Origin: Trogon surrucura
Taxonomy: Eukaryota; Chordata; Aves; Trogoniformes; Trogonidae
Assembly (NCBI GenBank): GCA_020746105.1
Contig: JAJGST010000082.1
Coordinates: 1 to 64,000 of the forward strand
Reading direction: 5' to 3'
DNA length: 64,000 nt
The position numbers and the translations under genes are program-made. Numbering within the stretch: the first letter of the stretch is position 1; each line of letters opens with the position of its first letter. Shown in pieces: positions 11,235 to 22,440 of this stretch. The notes beneath the pieces were generated by a model. That model was not told the origin of the DNA, made no database searches, and saw only the letters and a program-made list of their open reading frames with translations.

Positions 11235-11792
11235 TTTACTGAACTGTTTACTATTAACTTCTTATTCCATTATTTTAGTTGAAGTTTAAAGTAGATTGGG
11301 AAAATTACTATTTTATTATTTGGAAAGAGCAATCAAAGCAAGCAGAAGTTGTAAAACAATTGTGAGAACTGAGCCAATGAAGAAGATTAAAATGAAAATA
11401 AGCTAGTCTTCTGCAAAACCAGAGTTTTAAACTGGTTCCTGATATTTTCTTCTGCTGGGTGGGGTGAACTGAAACAGAGCAGAGGCACCTTCCCTCTTCT
11501 GGAACAAGTAATGATAACCCTTCAACCCATTACAGAGCCTGACATTGTTCACTGCTTCTGGAGAAGCTTTACTCTATTATAATAGAGATATATGAGAGGA
11601 ATTTGAGATTTCCATGCTCACTGAGGGTACTTGGGTAGCAGTTGCCTGGTATACAACAGGGCCAGGTGGAGTGGAATTCATTTCACCTGGATTTAGATGG
11701 CTAAAAGGTAGTTGTCTGAACTGACCAGGTATGTTTCTTGGGTGGTAATAGGGAGAAATAAAAGTCTTCAGAGGTAAATGCACCTAATTCGA
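11235..11792. other. Unassigned non-coding stretch
   Basis: No gene or repeat recognised. It contains an inverted AT-rich word near 11574-11592 (CTATTATAATAGAG). Confidence 0.35.
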
Positions 11793-12188
11793 CTGAAGGA
11801 GCTGGGTCTCTTTAGTTTGGAGAAGAGGAGACTCAGAGGTGACCTTATTAGTGTCTATAAATAAATAAAGAGGGAGTGTCACGAGGATGGAGCCAGGCTC
11901 TTCTTGGTGGCAAACAATGACAGGACAAGGGGTAATGGAATCAAGCTGGAACACAAGAGGTTCCACTTAAATTTGAGAAGAAACTTCTTCTCAGTGAGGG
12001 TGACAGAGCCCTGGCCCAGGCTGCACAGGGAGGTTGTGGAGTCTCCTTCTCTGGAGACATTCAAACCCCGCCTGGACGCGTTCCTGTGTGACCTACTGTA
12101 GGTGACCCTGCTCTGGCAGGGGGCTGGACTGGATGATCTTTTGAGGTCCCTTCCAACCCCTGACATTCTGTGACTCCGTGAAATCACA
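11793..12188 (+). mobile_element. CR1 LINE 3' end, plus orientation
   Basis: Begins in ORF2 C-terminal codons ([15 protein letters not shown]-type, here diverged), runs through the conserved block ending [10 protein letters not shown], then the 3' UTR (CTGGACTGGATGATCTTTTGAGG) and a decayed tail TTCTGTGACTCCGTGA. Severely 5'-truncated. Confidence 0.92.
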
Positions 12189-12613
12189 CATGGGAGCTGA
12201 CCTTTTCTTCATTAAGGTTTTAGAGTGTCTCGATCAATAGCATAAACTTGGAGAATGTTTAGACATCTTAAGGTAAGATAAATCCCATCCACAGGCTGGA
12301 TTCACCATAATTAAAATAGCACGGGATAGGTCTCTATTTGAAATCAAGGAGTCCAGCCTCCCTTAACATTCAATAGAGATAAATTAACACTTCCACGGTG
12401 TGCTCCATCCTGCATTATTTTCAAATCCTAGCCCTCACTTTCTGTCCATGACTTCAAAGGCAGTCTAGATCCATGTATTAGCCACAGTTATGGGTGCATA
12501 AACACAGCAAAGATAAACATCACCCTTTTAGGCCAAAGGAGAGTGGCTCCAAGTTATTCCGCTTCCTGTAATCCCACAGCAGGGGAAGGAATTAGGAGTG
12601 TAATCATCCTACT
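12189..12613. other. Unassigned non-coding stretch
   Basis: Nothing recognised between the CR1 and the LTR. Confidence 0.35.
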
Positions 12614-13437
12614 TGTCAAGGGTTAGGGCTGGGCCGGCCACTGAGTGCTGACAGATGCTCTCTGGCACCGTTCCCTCCCCAAACAGGAAGGGAAAGGGAA
12701 AGAGGCAGAGACACTTAGAGATCGGAAAACTTAAAAGCCTTTAGTAAGACAATAATAAAAGACTAATGAGGAAATAATAAAAGAAATAACAAAAGACTAA
12801 TGAGGAAATAATGAAAATAATGAAGTATATACAAATACATATAAAACCAATATCAAACCTGCTATTCGCCCCCAGCCCCCACCAGCCATCCCCGCTGGTG
12901 CTCGGAGCCGGCGGCACCGGGGCAGCCCCAGGCTCAGCGACAGAGGGGAAGCGGGCACAGGGGCTGGATCTGGGAACTCGGTATCGGGATCAAAGGCAGG
13001 AGATGGGACAGAGTCCTCCTCAGACACCGGCTGTTGAAGAAGAGATCTTAACCCCCCTGATCCCTCAGCTGTATCCTGAGTATGACGTGTACGGGACGGG
13101 GTACTCTTGTGCAGTTTTGGGTCACCTGTCCTGTCTGTCCCTCCCCAGAAGTGCAATTCTTTGCATCCTTGTGATCCTTTTTCCTCTCAGCACTCCCAGC
13201 GTGGCACACAAGATCCAGGAGTGACATTGATCACTGCAGGAGCAAGTATAAGCAAGAGCTGTCTTTATCCCAATTCCTGGCATTAACTATAAACATCAGG
13301 CATTGTCACTTCCAGTAGCAGACACTGTCTGCGAAAACGTGATGTCAGCTTCAGAAAGTGCAGCCTTTGAGAAATAACTGAGCTGAAAATCAAAATCACG
13401 GAACAGAATTGGTTCTGTTCTAGCTCAGACCAGGACA
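12614..13437 (-). mobile_element. Solo LTR (same family as 1-339)
   Basis: The right half is colinear with 1-339 (CACCTGTCCTGTCTG, CAGCGTGGCACACAAGA, AGTATAAGCAAGAGC, TCTGCGAAAACGT blocks). The minus strand starts TGTCCTGGTCTGAGC at 13437. The left end begins TGTCAAGGG, giving TGTC...GACA termini. A duplicated block (ACTAATGAGGAAATAAT) occurs at 12763-12813. No matching target duplication is visible, so the left boundary is tentative. Apparent open frames at 12797-13224 are incidental. Confidence 0.6.
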
Positions 13438-14293
13438 CCAGTGTTGATTAAATATCCCCCAAGTAATCCTGATCAATGTACATAATTCCACTCAACAAAA
13501 AATAGAGACAGAGACAAGAAGAAAGGAGGTAAAGAACAAATTTTTTCATACAGCTAGAAAACTACCCTAGCATTGATGGTTAGCACAGGCATAGGCATTT
13601 CTGTTTTCTAAGGCTGAGACAGGCACCTTGTGTTCCTGTACTGAACCAAATGAGATATTCATTAACAGGCATTTGTGAAAGAAAAATTTCATACTACATC
13701 TCAACATGAATAGCTCAAATTTAGATATATTTCAGATTTCTGAAGTTGTGGCAAATGACTTATGTCTAAAGGAACAGGATTACATTTTGCCTGAATGTGC
13801 TTAGCTCAAAGGGTTTGAAGTACTGTGAAGGCTTTACTGTGACCTTGCAGAACGTTGTTTCATGGTATGAAATTGGGAACACATCGTACCCAGAAACTCT
13901 TGAAAAAATCCACACTTGTTCCAAGGAGGAAGGGGGCAAAATTAAAGTAGTTTTACCTATTTCATGAGGAGCAGATTCTAATCAGTGTTGGCTGAGAGAG
14001 AATTATTTAGTTCTAAAAGCAAGTCTGCAAATGAATATATGTTTTTAAGGTATGAGTAATTCAGGAACGATCACAAGGTTTTTGGTACAATAAACTTTAT
14101 AAGCATTATAAATCATTAATATATAAGCATTATAATGCTCATAATGCTTCTTAAGCACTTTGAAATTTATTTCTGGAGATTATACTCTCTTCCCTTCAAA
14201 TGGACTAGGATTATACATATCCATGTGGCTCATAGTGGATCATTCCTTTAGAGTAAATTCCTGTCCTCTGTACCTGAGAGGTCATTATAGTCA
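13438..14293. other. Unassigned AT-rich stretch
   Basis: No gene. An imperfect repeat of AAGCATTATAA/AATATATAAGCATTATAATG occurs at 14100-14150. Confidence 0.35.
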
Positions 14294-16337
14294 TCATAGA
14301 ATCATAGAATCATAGAATGTTAGGGATTGGAAGGGACCTCGAAAGATCATCAAGTCCAATCCCCCTGCCAGAGCAGGAATGCCTAGACTATGCCACACAG
14401 GAACGTGTCCAGGCAGGTCTTGAATGTCTCCAGAGAAGGAGACTCCACAACCTCTCTGGGCAGCCTGTTCCAGGGCTCCGTCACCCTCACTGAGAAGAAG
14501 TTTCTTCTCGAGTTTAAGCGGAACCTCTTATGTTCCAGTTTCAGCCCATTACCCCTTGTCCTATCAGTGGTTGTCACCAAGAAGAGCCTGGCTCCATCCT
14601 CGTGACACTCACCCTTGATATATTTGTAAACATTAATGAGGTCACCCCTCAGCCTCCTCTTCTCCAAACTAAAGAGCCCCAGCTCCTTCAGTCTTTTCTC
14701 ATAAGGGAGATGCTCCACTCCCTTAATCATCCTAGTTACCCTGTGCTGGACTCTCTCCAGCAGTTCCCTGTCTTTCTTGAACTGAGGGGCCCAGAACTGG
14801 ACACAGTATTCCAGATGGGGTCTCACCAGGGCAGAGTAGAGGGGCAGGAGACCCTCTCTTGACCTACTAACCACCCCCCTTCTAATACACCCCAGGATGC
14901 CATTGGCCTTCCTGGCCACAAGGGCACAGTGCTGGCTCATGGCCATCCTGCTGTCCACCAAGACTCCCAGGTCCCTTTCCCCTGCACTACTGTCTAATAA
15001 GTCATTCCCCAACTTATACTGGAACCTGGGGTTGTTCCTACCCAGATGCAAGACCCTACATTTACCCTTGTTATATTTCATTAAATTTTTCCCCGCCCAA
15101 CGCTCCAGCCTGTCCAGGTCTCGCTGGATGGCAGCACAGCCTTCTGGTGTGTCAGCCACTCCTCCCAGCTTGGTGTCATCAGCAAATTTGCTGATAGTAC
15201 TCTCTAGTCCCTCATCCAAGTCATCAATGAATATATTGAATAATACTGGTCCCAGTACCGACCCTTGAGGCACTCCACTGGATACAGGTCTCCAACCAGA
15301 CTCCGCCCCATTGACCACAACTCTTTGGCTTCTTCCCCTTAGCCAGTTCGCAGTCCACCTCACTACCCGAGAGTCTAGACCACACTTCCTCAGTTTAGCA
15401 GCAAGGATGCTGTGGGAGACTGTGTCAAACGCTTTTCTGAAGTCAAGGTAGACCACATCCACCGCTCGGCCATCATCTATCCACCTTGTTATATCCTCAT
15501 AAAAGGCTATGAGGTTAGTCAAGCACGACTTCCCTTTGGTGAAGCCATGTTGACTGTCTCTAATGACCCTCTTATCCCTGATATGCCTTGAGATGGCACC
15601 AAGGATAAGTCGTTCCATCACTTTCCCAGGGATGGAGGTGAGGCTGACCGGTCTATAGTTACCCGGGTCCTCCTTCTTGCCCTTTTTGAAGACTGGAGTG
15701 ACATTTGCTTCCCTCCCGTCCTCAGGCACCTCTCCCGTCTCCCAAGACTTGGCAAAGATGATGGAGAGTGGTCTAGCAATGACATCAGCCAGCTCCCTCA
15801 GCACCCGTGGATGCATCCCGTCTGGACCCATGGATTTATGGATGTCCAGATTGCTTAATTGGTCCCTAACCCAGTCCTCATCGACTAAAGCAAACTCCTC
15901 CACTGCCCTGACTTCCTGTGGGGCCTCAGGGGAATGGGGCTCCTCAGGACAGCCTCCGGCAGAGTAGACAGAGGCAAAGAAGGCATTCAGTAACTCTGCC
16001 TTCTCTGTATCATGTGTCACCAAGGCACCCACCTCATTCATCAGTGGGCCTACATTGCCTCTGGTGTTAGTTTTATCTGCCACGTATTTGAAAAAGCTCT
16101 TCCTGTTGTCCTTGACCCCTCTCGCCAGGTTCAATTCTAGGGAGGCCTTTGCTTTCCTAGTTGCCTCCCTACACCCTCGGACAACAGCCTTATATTCTTC
16201 CCAAGTGGCCAGCCCTGCCTTCCAAGATCTGTAAATTCTCCTCTTGCCCTTGAGCTTACCCAGCAGATCCCTGTTTAGCCACGCAGGTCTCCTGGCTCCC
16301 TTCCTTGACTTCCTACGTGTCGGGATGCTCTGATCTT
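14294..16337 (-). mobile_element. Young CR1 LINE with long open reverse-transcriptase frame
   Basis: About 2.04 kb of CR1. The tail is TCATAGAA-type repeats at 14294. ORF2 runs leftward to a stop at 14383, with no stop in at least 583 codons from the Met at 16134, and the frame continues open upstream to the truncation at 16337. RT motifs are in order: [31 protein letters not shown] (the Ser usual in CR1 is Arg here), [16 protein letters not shown] catalytic box, then the C-terminal [13 protein letters not shown] block. The endonuclease domain and ORF1 are missing, so the copy cannot move on its own. It is nearly identical to the copies at 28643 and 42900. Confidence 0.96.
14383..16134 (-). 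CDS. CR1 ORF2 reverse transcriptase, 5'-truncated but open (583 aa)
   Basis: This is the reverse-transcriptase and C-terminal part of the CR1 ORF2 polyprotein, which copies CR1 RNA by target-primed reverse transcription. Domains by residue from the Met at 16134: N-terminal linker about 1-110, palm and fingers about 140-330 with FADD near 318, thumb and connection about 330-450, C-terminal region to 583. The real ORF2 would start further upstream with an endonuclease that is absent here, so the Met used is only the first in frame. No promoter is visible and expression is doubtful. Confidence 0.85.
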   Translation of the reverse strand: MNLARGVKDNRKSFFKYVADKTNTRGNVGPLMNEVGALVTHDTEKAELLNAFFASVYSAGGCPEEPHSPEAPQEVRAVEEFALVDEDWVRDQLSNLDIHKSMGPDGMHPRVLRELADVIARPLSIIFAKSWETGEVPEDGREANVTPVFKKGKKEDPGNYRPVSLTSIPGKVMERLILGAISRHIRDKRVIRDSQHGFTKGKSCLTNLIAFYEDITRWIDDGRAVDVVYLDFRKAFDTVSHSILAAKLRKCGLDSRVVRWTANWLRGRSQRVVVNGAESGWRPVSSGVPQGSVLGPVLFNIFIDDLDEGLESTISKFADDTKLGGVADTPEGCAAIQRDLDRLERWAGKNLMKYNKGKCRVLHLGRNNPRFQYKLGNDLLDSSAGERDLGVLVDSRMAMSQHCALVARKANGILGCIRRGVVSRSREGLLPLYSALVRPHLEYCVQFWAPQFKKDRELLERVQHRVTRMIKGVEHLPYEKRLKELGLFSLEKRRLRGDLINVYKYIKGECHEDGARLFLVTTTDRTRGNGLKLEHKRFRLNSRRNFFSVRVTEPWNRLPREVVESPSLETFKTCLDTFLCGIV

Positions 16338-18622
16338 ATATATCAATTTATTATATCAATATAGCTCTGGGCAACACGGTCTGTAAATGGTGGCCAAGGG
16401 GTAACAGAAAATTTTGACTGAAATGACTTTAGATGGCTATTTTTAGGAACCTGTATCCTGCCTTTACATTTAATCATTTCAACAGATCTCTGCTTTTATA
16501 CTGTTTAGAGATGTTTTATACTGTTTAGAGACCTATTAATTGTCCAGAATAGGTGTCTACTATTATTTAGAGCACCCCAGAGTAGATGTGGCACAGATGC
16601 TGTATAAGGCCAGTGTCCTTCTGGCCATGACTGTGCAACTAATTCAAACCCCAGAACTAATTCAAATCCTAGAACTTCCTGGTAATACTGAAAGCTGAGC
16701 CATTTTCTGCTCCCACTTACATGCTTAAGCCTGGGGCCACATCCCATTCATAAAGTTAGGTGAGATGAATACCAGCCAGCTGTGCTGAGTTGGAGCCCTA
16801 TTATTTATCTGCGTATTTAAAGATAAGCGTGAGTTCGAACTTGTCCTCCAAGTGGCATTTTCATAGACATTAAACACAGCTTGTCCATCAGATCATGATT
16901 CTGCTGAACTGAGCCCATACGGGGTAGAATTTATGTTTTTATGGAGGTCTCTGTGTTTCACTATAAAGTGCTATTTGTCTCCTTACCTCTGTATAAAGTC
17001 TGTATTGGTTATATCGTGAATGTAGGTTGGGACTTAGGCAATGGAAAACTGGTTCTTTCCTCAAACACAACATGGCAGTAGCGCTGTGGTTCCGACCAGT
17101 TTACAGCTCATTTGACTCAGCTGCAAAGATGAAACGTCTCCTCCTCTTTATCCATATGGCCCTGCTGCACCAGTCTTGGCAGCTTTACTTGCCTCATTTT
17201 GTCTGCTCTCCATCCCTTACACGCAGCACAGAAATTCTGTACCATGTGGAAAAAGAAACATCACAGGTTATAAGGTAATTCTTGGATGTATTATAAAAAG
17301 CGTGAGCTTTTATATTAACTTTTAAAACTGTTACAGTATTTCCAGCCCAGTGAAGGGCTGCAGGAAGGCAACAGCATCGCAGGACCTTGTGCTTGGAAAT
17401 GAGGGGATCTTGGTTGTAACTGAGTGAGACATCATTGTAGTTGCATCTGAAGTGTTTTAACCACAGTGTCATTCTAAATAAGTATAAAAAAAATGAAATT
17501 ACGTAAGCGAAAGAGGACTCCTTAAAAGCAGTGTATATTAAGATCCACAAGGGAAACACATTGCTGTTGTGGAACAGAGACGTGGCAGTGAATAGCACAC
17601 ACAACACACTGGCAGAAAACCTGGGTGAACAGATACAAAAGCCCTTGGAGTACGTTACAGTCCAGGGATTGCCAACTGACACGGCCAGTCTGTTGAAAAG
17701 GCATCGAGCCATGAACATTATCAGCGTCTGACACTGTGATATCTTCAGCAAAATGGCCACAGACCACCCTCTTGAGCAAATTAATTTAGTACTGCACGTG
17801 TTGGCAAAGGCAGCAAAGATGCCACCGACTCCTAAAAGACACAAAATTCTCAAACAACTGTATGTTCACTCATATTCAAACTAGTACCCAGTGACTTTGG
17901 CAGAATTTACAAGAACAGAAATCCATGAAAATGTCCTACAAAATGTGGGGGGGAAAGTTATTTTATTTACAGTGACCAGGCTTTAAAGTTCTCAGGTTTT
18001 TTAGAGTAGTTATTTCAACTTTCCCCAAGATGCTGGGCTTCTCCCATTTCACTGTGAACACTTTCTTTCCTTCTGCTGTTACCCTCCTCCAGGAGGATTG
18101 ATTCAGGTTGCTAAGTACAGATTTCGTGTGGAATATAAAATACTGTGGAGTGCCTGAGACCTTCCTTTTGGATAGGCAGATATGATCCAGGAACTGTAGG
18201 AAAGACTCTTCCTTTTAAGTTCACATTTGTAGATCGAGCATCATACCAAGGTTTTTTAAAATGTTAGACATGTGCCTCTAGTTCGATACATATTGTCAGA
18301 TATTTCCTGGAGCTGGATCACATTAAGAGATGTGATTAACTATTAACGGAGCATTTCAAGTGTGTTCTCAGAGCCACTGATGCGTGACACCGGAGATGTC
18401 CTTTTGTTCCCTGAAGTGCCTGTGAGTCAGATCAATAACTTCCCTGTGCATAAGCCTTCATCAGAGAAGAAAGATCATTGCAAAGTGAAGGGTGACTTGT
18501 GGAGGACGAGTGGTCATGCGTACGCTTCAGTTCCTTGAGTTACCAGCATTATAATGCATTATGATGCATCAAGTGCAGCCTAAATCTTAAAACCTTTCCT
18601 TCCAAGTTTCATTACACTCTGC
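16338..18622. other. Unassigned stretch with one long minus-strand frame
   Basis: No repeat recognised. The minus strand has a 219-codon open frame at 17194-17853, rich in Phe, Leu and Cys. I could not assign it to a family, and it lacks the fixed motifs of olfactory or taste receptors. It could be chance or the shadow of something decayed. Confidence 0.4.
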
Positions 18623-19612
18623 TCATAAGGAACTAGCTTGAAGCTGGACAGCAATGGACTGAGAGACCTTGGGGCCAGTCTGTCCAACACTGAAGATTTT
18701 TTTTAAAGCCCCTTTAACCTCCTGGTTCCTCAGACAGTAAATGAAAGGGTTGAGCATAGGAGTTACAATCGTGTACACAACTGACACCAGCTTGTTTAGG
18801 TCAAAAGGGTGGATTCTCTTGGGCCGGGCATACATGAAGAGAGTGGCTGAAAAGAAGATGATGACTACAGTGAGGTGAGAAACACAGGTGGAGAAGGCTT
18901 TCTTCTTTCCCTGGGCTGTAGGGATACGCAGGATGGTGCCGATGATGCGTATGTAGGAGATGCTCGTGACAGAGAGGGGAACCAGCAAGATGAGCAAGGC
19001 CAGGACGAAATCCACGATTTCAGCCATTGTCATGTCAGCACAGGATATGTTCAGCAAGGGACTGATGTCACAGAAGAAGTGGTTGATGACATTGGAGCCA
19101 CAAAAAGACAGCTGAGAGATGAAAAACACTTTGAGCATGGAAGCCAAGAAGCCAATGAGCCAGGAGCTTGTTGCTAGTTGCACGCAGAGTCCGTGGCTCA
19201 TAGTGACCACATAGCGCAGGGGACAGCAGACGGCCACATAGCGGTCGTAAGCCATGACTGCGAGGAGCACACACTCGGTACAAATAAGGGAGCTGAAGAA
19301 GTAAAGCTGGGTCATACAGCCTTCAAAAGATATATTCTTGCTTTCAGCGAGAAAGTTCACTAGCAGCTTGGGGACGATGACTGAGATGTACCAAGCTTCC
19401 AGGAAGGAGAGATTGCTGAGGAAGAAGTACATGGGCTTATGAAGCTGATGGTTCATCTTTATCAAGATAATTATGAGTATGTTTTCCAAGATGGTCAGCA
19501 TGTAGGCCACCAGGAATATCACAAAGAGCAACATCTGAAGCTCCATGACGGTTGGAAATCCCAAGAGAATAAATTCATGGACTTGTGTGCTGTTTCTCTG
19601 CTTCATGGCCAA
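18623..19612 (-). CDS. Intact class II olfactory receptor, family 6 (OR6B-like)
   Basis: Single-exon seven-transmembrane odorant receptor, 329 aa, for the membrane of olfactory neurons, coupled to the olfactory G protein. Seen in sequence: N-glycosylation site NST at residues 7-9, TM1 with ENxLI (Glu in place of the common Gly), LHKPMYFFL (58-66 region), the conserved Cys pair near 99 and 181, [10 protein letters not shown] (120-129), SY near 219, [10 protein letters not shown] (238-247) and [12 protein letters not shown] (285-296). The segments [22 protein letters not shown] and [13 protein letters not shown] are typical of the OR6B group. Two ATGs open the frame (residues 1 and 3); either may be used. 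The tail is about 15 residues longer than usual. No inactivating change is visible. The upstream non-coding exon and promoter were not found. Confidence 0.95.
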   Translation of the reverse strand: MAMKQRNSTQVHEFILLGFPTVMELQMLLFVIFLVAYMLTILENILIIILIKMNHQLHKPMYFFLSNLSFLEAWYISVIVPKLLVNFLAESKNISFEGCMTQLYFFSSLICTECVLLAVMAYDRYVAVCCPLRYVVTMSHGLCVQLATSSWLIGFLASMLKVFFISQLSFCGSNVINHFFCDISPLLNISCADMTMAEIVDFVLALLILLVPLSVTSISYIRIIGTILRIPTAQGKKKAFSTCVSHLTVVIIFFSATLFMYARPKRIHPFDLNKLVSVVYTIVTPMLNPFIYCLRNQEVKGALKKIFSVGQTGPKVSQSIAVQLQASSL

Positions 19613-21017
19613 GGGTATAGCACCAACCTTCAGAGAACAAGTAAAGGCAGCAATCGAGAAAAGATACGGAATGTCTTTAAAATCAAAGAATTAGTGACAA
19701 GAAATACAGGGAAGAAAAGAATAACTGTCATGTTGAAAAGAAAAAAGAAAAATTCATAGTGTTACAAAAGGCAAAACATGAGGAGAGAGAAAACAACATT
19801 GCTACATTCAGATCATACACATTTTGAAGATATAAGAACAAATTCGATGTGACATTTTTATATCTCATTCATTTTCCATATCTCTATCAATCCACCTTTT
19901 TTTAAAAAACTGATAAAATAATTTTCATATGTAATTCTCAATTTCTACAGGTCAGAATTGAAAAGAAAAATAAAAACCCTCCCAAAGTGGGAAATGCACT
20001 AATTTATTCTAAGAAATGCTTTTTTCACCTTGTGTTGCAGTTCATCTAGTGTAATATTTTATTTATTTTTAAAAGCAGAAAACAAACCACCACTTCCCCC
20101 CCCCCACCCCCCCGAATTAAAAATTAGAGAAAAGTGTAAAATACACTTGGGTTTCGGTGATAGAAGAACATTTAACTTCATAAACAGATTCATTGACACT
20201 GAAACCCCGGTCCAGATATTGTTCATTTAAAATCTTATATACCTTCAGAAATGGTAATATAAAGCATGATTAAGACTTGTAACATGCAAATTTGTACAAT
20301 TTTGAAACCGTGTTGCTGTTAGCTTTTACTACCATGAGAAACTCCACATATCTAAGGAGAAGCTGCAAAATTTTGTCTATTTTTCTTATTGCAAAATACC
20401 TTATTAACCAATTTGTCTTGATCGTGCATGTATTCAGGATTTCCTGGTCTGGCCAGTTTTAGTCCTACCTACAAACCCAGGGATGTCTGTGTATCTCAAG
20501 CTTCATCTTACACATCAGTCCAATCTCCACACAAACCATAACAAGAGAGTGACAGTGATTCTTGTGGTTACATCCCTCTGTCACGTGAACTACTTGGAGT
20601 AAACATCTGAGCTATCATCACATCCGAAGACTATACTGAGAGGCTGGAACTCATCTAATGAAATTTAGATAGTTAGCAGTTTAGTTGCCTAATATACAGT
20701 ATATTCAGCTTGTCTTCTTTCTACAGAATATGGATATACAGGCATTTCCGGGTAATACAGCTCTCATTGAGAGGAAGAGATCTAAAACAATATAGGACGA
20801 TAGATCATCCTATAGCCATGTATATTTCTCTCTTACTTAGCTCTGTAAGTGCACGTCAACAAGACGCTCAGAAGCTCTAGGTGTGTTGCTCAGAGCAGTT
20901 CATACATATGCCACCAAATTGTTTCCTCCTTGGAAGGAGATGGTTACTCTACAAAAATTCCTGAAGAAGAGTAACAGTGAAAAACTCTCTTCTCCTCTTA
21001 CCTTCACAGCACTTGTG
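19613..21017. other. Upstream flank of the olfactory receptor, unassigned
   Basis: AT-rich, with no gene. Any 5' non-coding exon of the receptor would lie here, but none can be picked out by eye. A run of C interrupted by A sits near 20095-20113. Confidence 0.35.
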
Positions 21018-21380
21018 ATCCCTCAGCTTTGTACTGTGTCGTACATGGAATTTAATACTTTTTTTTGGTCAGGTTTGGGTCACCTGTCCTATCTGCTCCT
21101 CCCTGAAAATGTGATCTTTTACTTCCTTGTGAACGCTTTTACTTTCCAGCACCCTAATGTGATACCCAAGATTTAGCAGTGACCTCGGTTATCACAGGAG
21201 TAAATACAAGAAAGAGGCTTTCTGCATCCCAGTCTTTGGCAGTGACTGCAAACTTCAGGCATTATCACTTCTGTCTACAAAGACAGGCTGTGAACTTCAG
21301 GAAGTTCTTCAGAAACTTCTTCTCTTAGAAGAGACTGAGCTTAAAAGCAAATTGGTTCTGTTCCAACTCAAACCAGGACA
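21018..21380 (-). mobile_element. LTR fragment, same family as 1-339
   Basis: Colinear with 13060-13437 and 1-339 (ATCCCTCAGCT, GGGTCACCTGTCCTATCTGC, AGGCATTATCACTTC, AAACCAGGACA end). The minus strand starts TGTCCTGGTTTGAGTTGG at 21380. The left half found in the 12614 copy is missing. Confidence 0.7.
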
Positions 21381-21866
21381 AGGCAGAGAAAAATGTGTTT
21401 GTTCTTTCAAATATGGTACTTTAATTAAGTTTGCTAGCATTATAGGATATATGCATTTATTTCTTTCTTTCAGAATTAAGTACCTGAAAATTTCCAATAT
21501 ATTGATTGACTCATTAAAATAGGTTACTTCGCACAAATAGCAGCTTTGATATAGTCTTAGACTACAGTAACTAAAGTACCTACTCAGCATTTTTCTTCTG
21601 CATTACTTGATACAGTCTTGATTGATCACAATATACCCGAAGTTTGATGCTTACTCTTCATTTCACTTAGTCAAGGTTTCAAACAACCTTTTTTGACCTA
21701 TTCCTGCACATTTATAACCAGTGATCAACCGCCTTTCTAGAATGATGTTCAGACTTTGTCTTTCACAAAATATTTTTCACATTTGGAAAACATTTGGAAA
21801 AAAAATCCATAATGTGGTGAAACGTTCCAAAAAATTCCACAGAAAATGCAATATGTATTGTACTGG

Positions 21867-22435
21867 TGTGGTGGTTTGGCCCTGACTGGAGGCCAGGAGC
21901 CCACCAAAGCTGCTCTATCACTCCCCCTTGTTGGACAAGGAAAAGGGAAAAATATAACAAGAGGCTCGTGAGTGAAGATAAGAACAGTTTTACAAAGGGA
22001 AACCAAAGGCCGTGCGCACAAGCAAAAGCAAACCAACAAAAATATTTCTACTTCCCATCAGCGGGCAATGTCCATCGACTTCCTGAGAAGAAAGGCTTTA
22101 ATGTGTGTCGCTGTTGCTCCAGAGGGCAAACGCCTCTTTCCTGCCTCCTTCTTTCTCCTAATTTTTGTACCTAAGCTGACATCACACAGGATGGAATATC
22201 TTCTCGGTCAGTTTGGGTCAGCCGGCCCCGTTGTGTCCCCTCCCAAGATGTTGCCCACCCCCAGCCTGCAGTGAGGGGAAACTGGGGAAAACAGCCTGGG
22301 TGCTGTGCGAGGCTGCTCAGCAGTAGCCAAAACACTGGGGTGTTGCCAACACCCTTCTAGCTGCCACCACAGAACCACAGTGCTGTGAGAGCTGCCATGG
22401 GAAGAGTTAACTCCGTCTCGGCCAAGCCAAATACA
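21867..22435 (-). mobile_element. Solo LTR, TGTGGTGGTTTGG family
   Basis: Starts TGTGGTGGTTTGGCCC, ends GCCAAGCCAAATACA, 569 bp. It is flanked by ACTGG (21862-21866) and ACTGA (22436-22440), a 4/5 target duplication. Terminal sequence and internal layout resemble 53785-54368 and the shorter element at 35074-35494. The minus strand is the probable sense strand, judging by the related element at 35074. Open frames inside are not genes. Confidence 0.78.
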
Positions 22436-22440
22436 ACTGA

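Noticed and set aside
12797-13224. Open frames of 119-137 codons around 13 kb
   Set aside because: They fall within a solo LTR, in GC-rich sequence poor in stops, and match no protein family I know.
12614-13437. Target-site duplication for this LTR
   Set aside because: The bases outside TGTC and GACA do not match each other, so the left boundary remains tentative.
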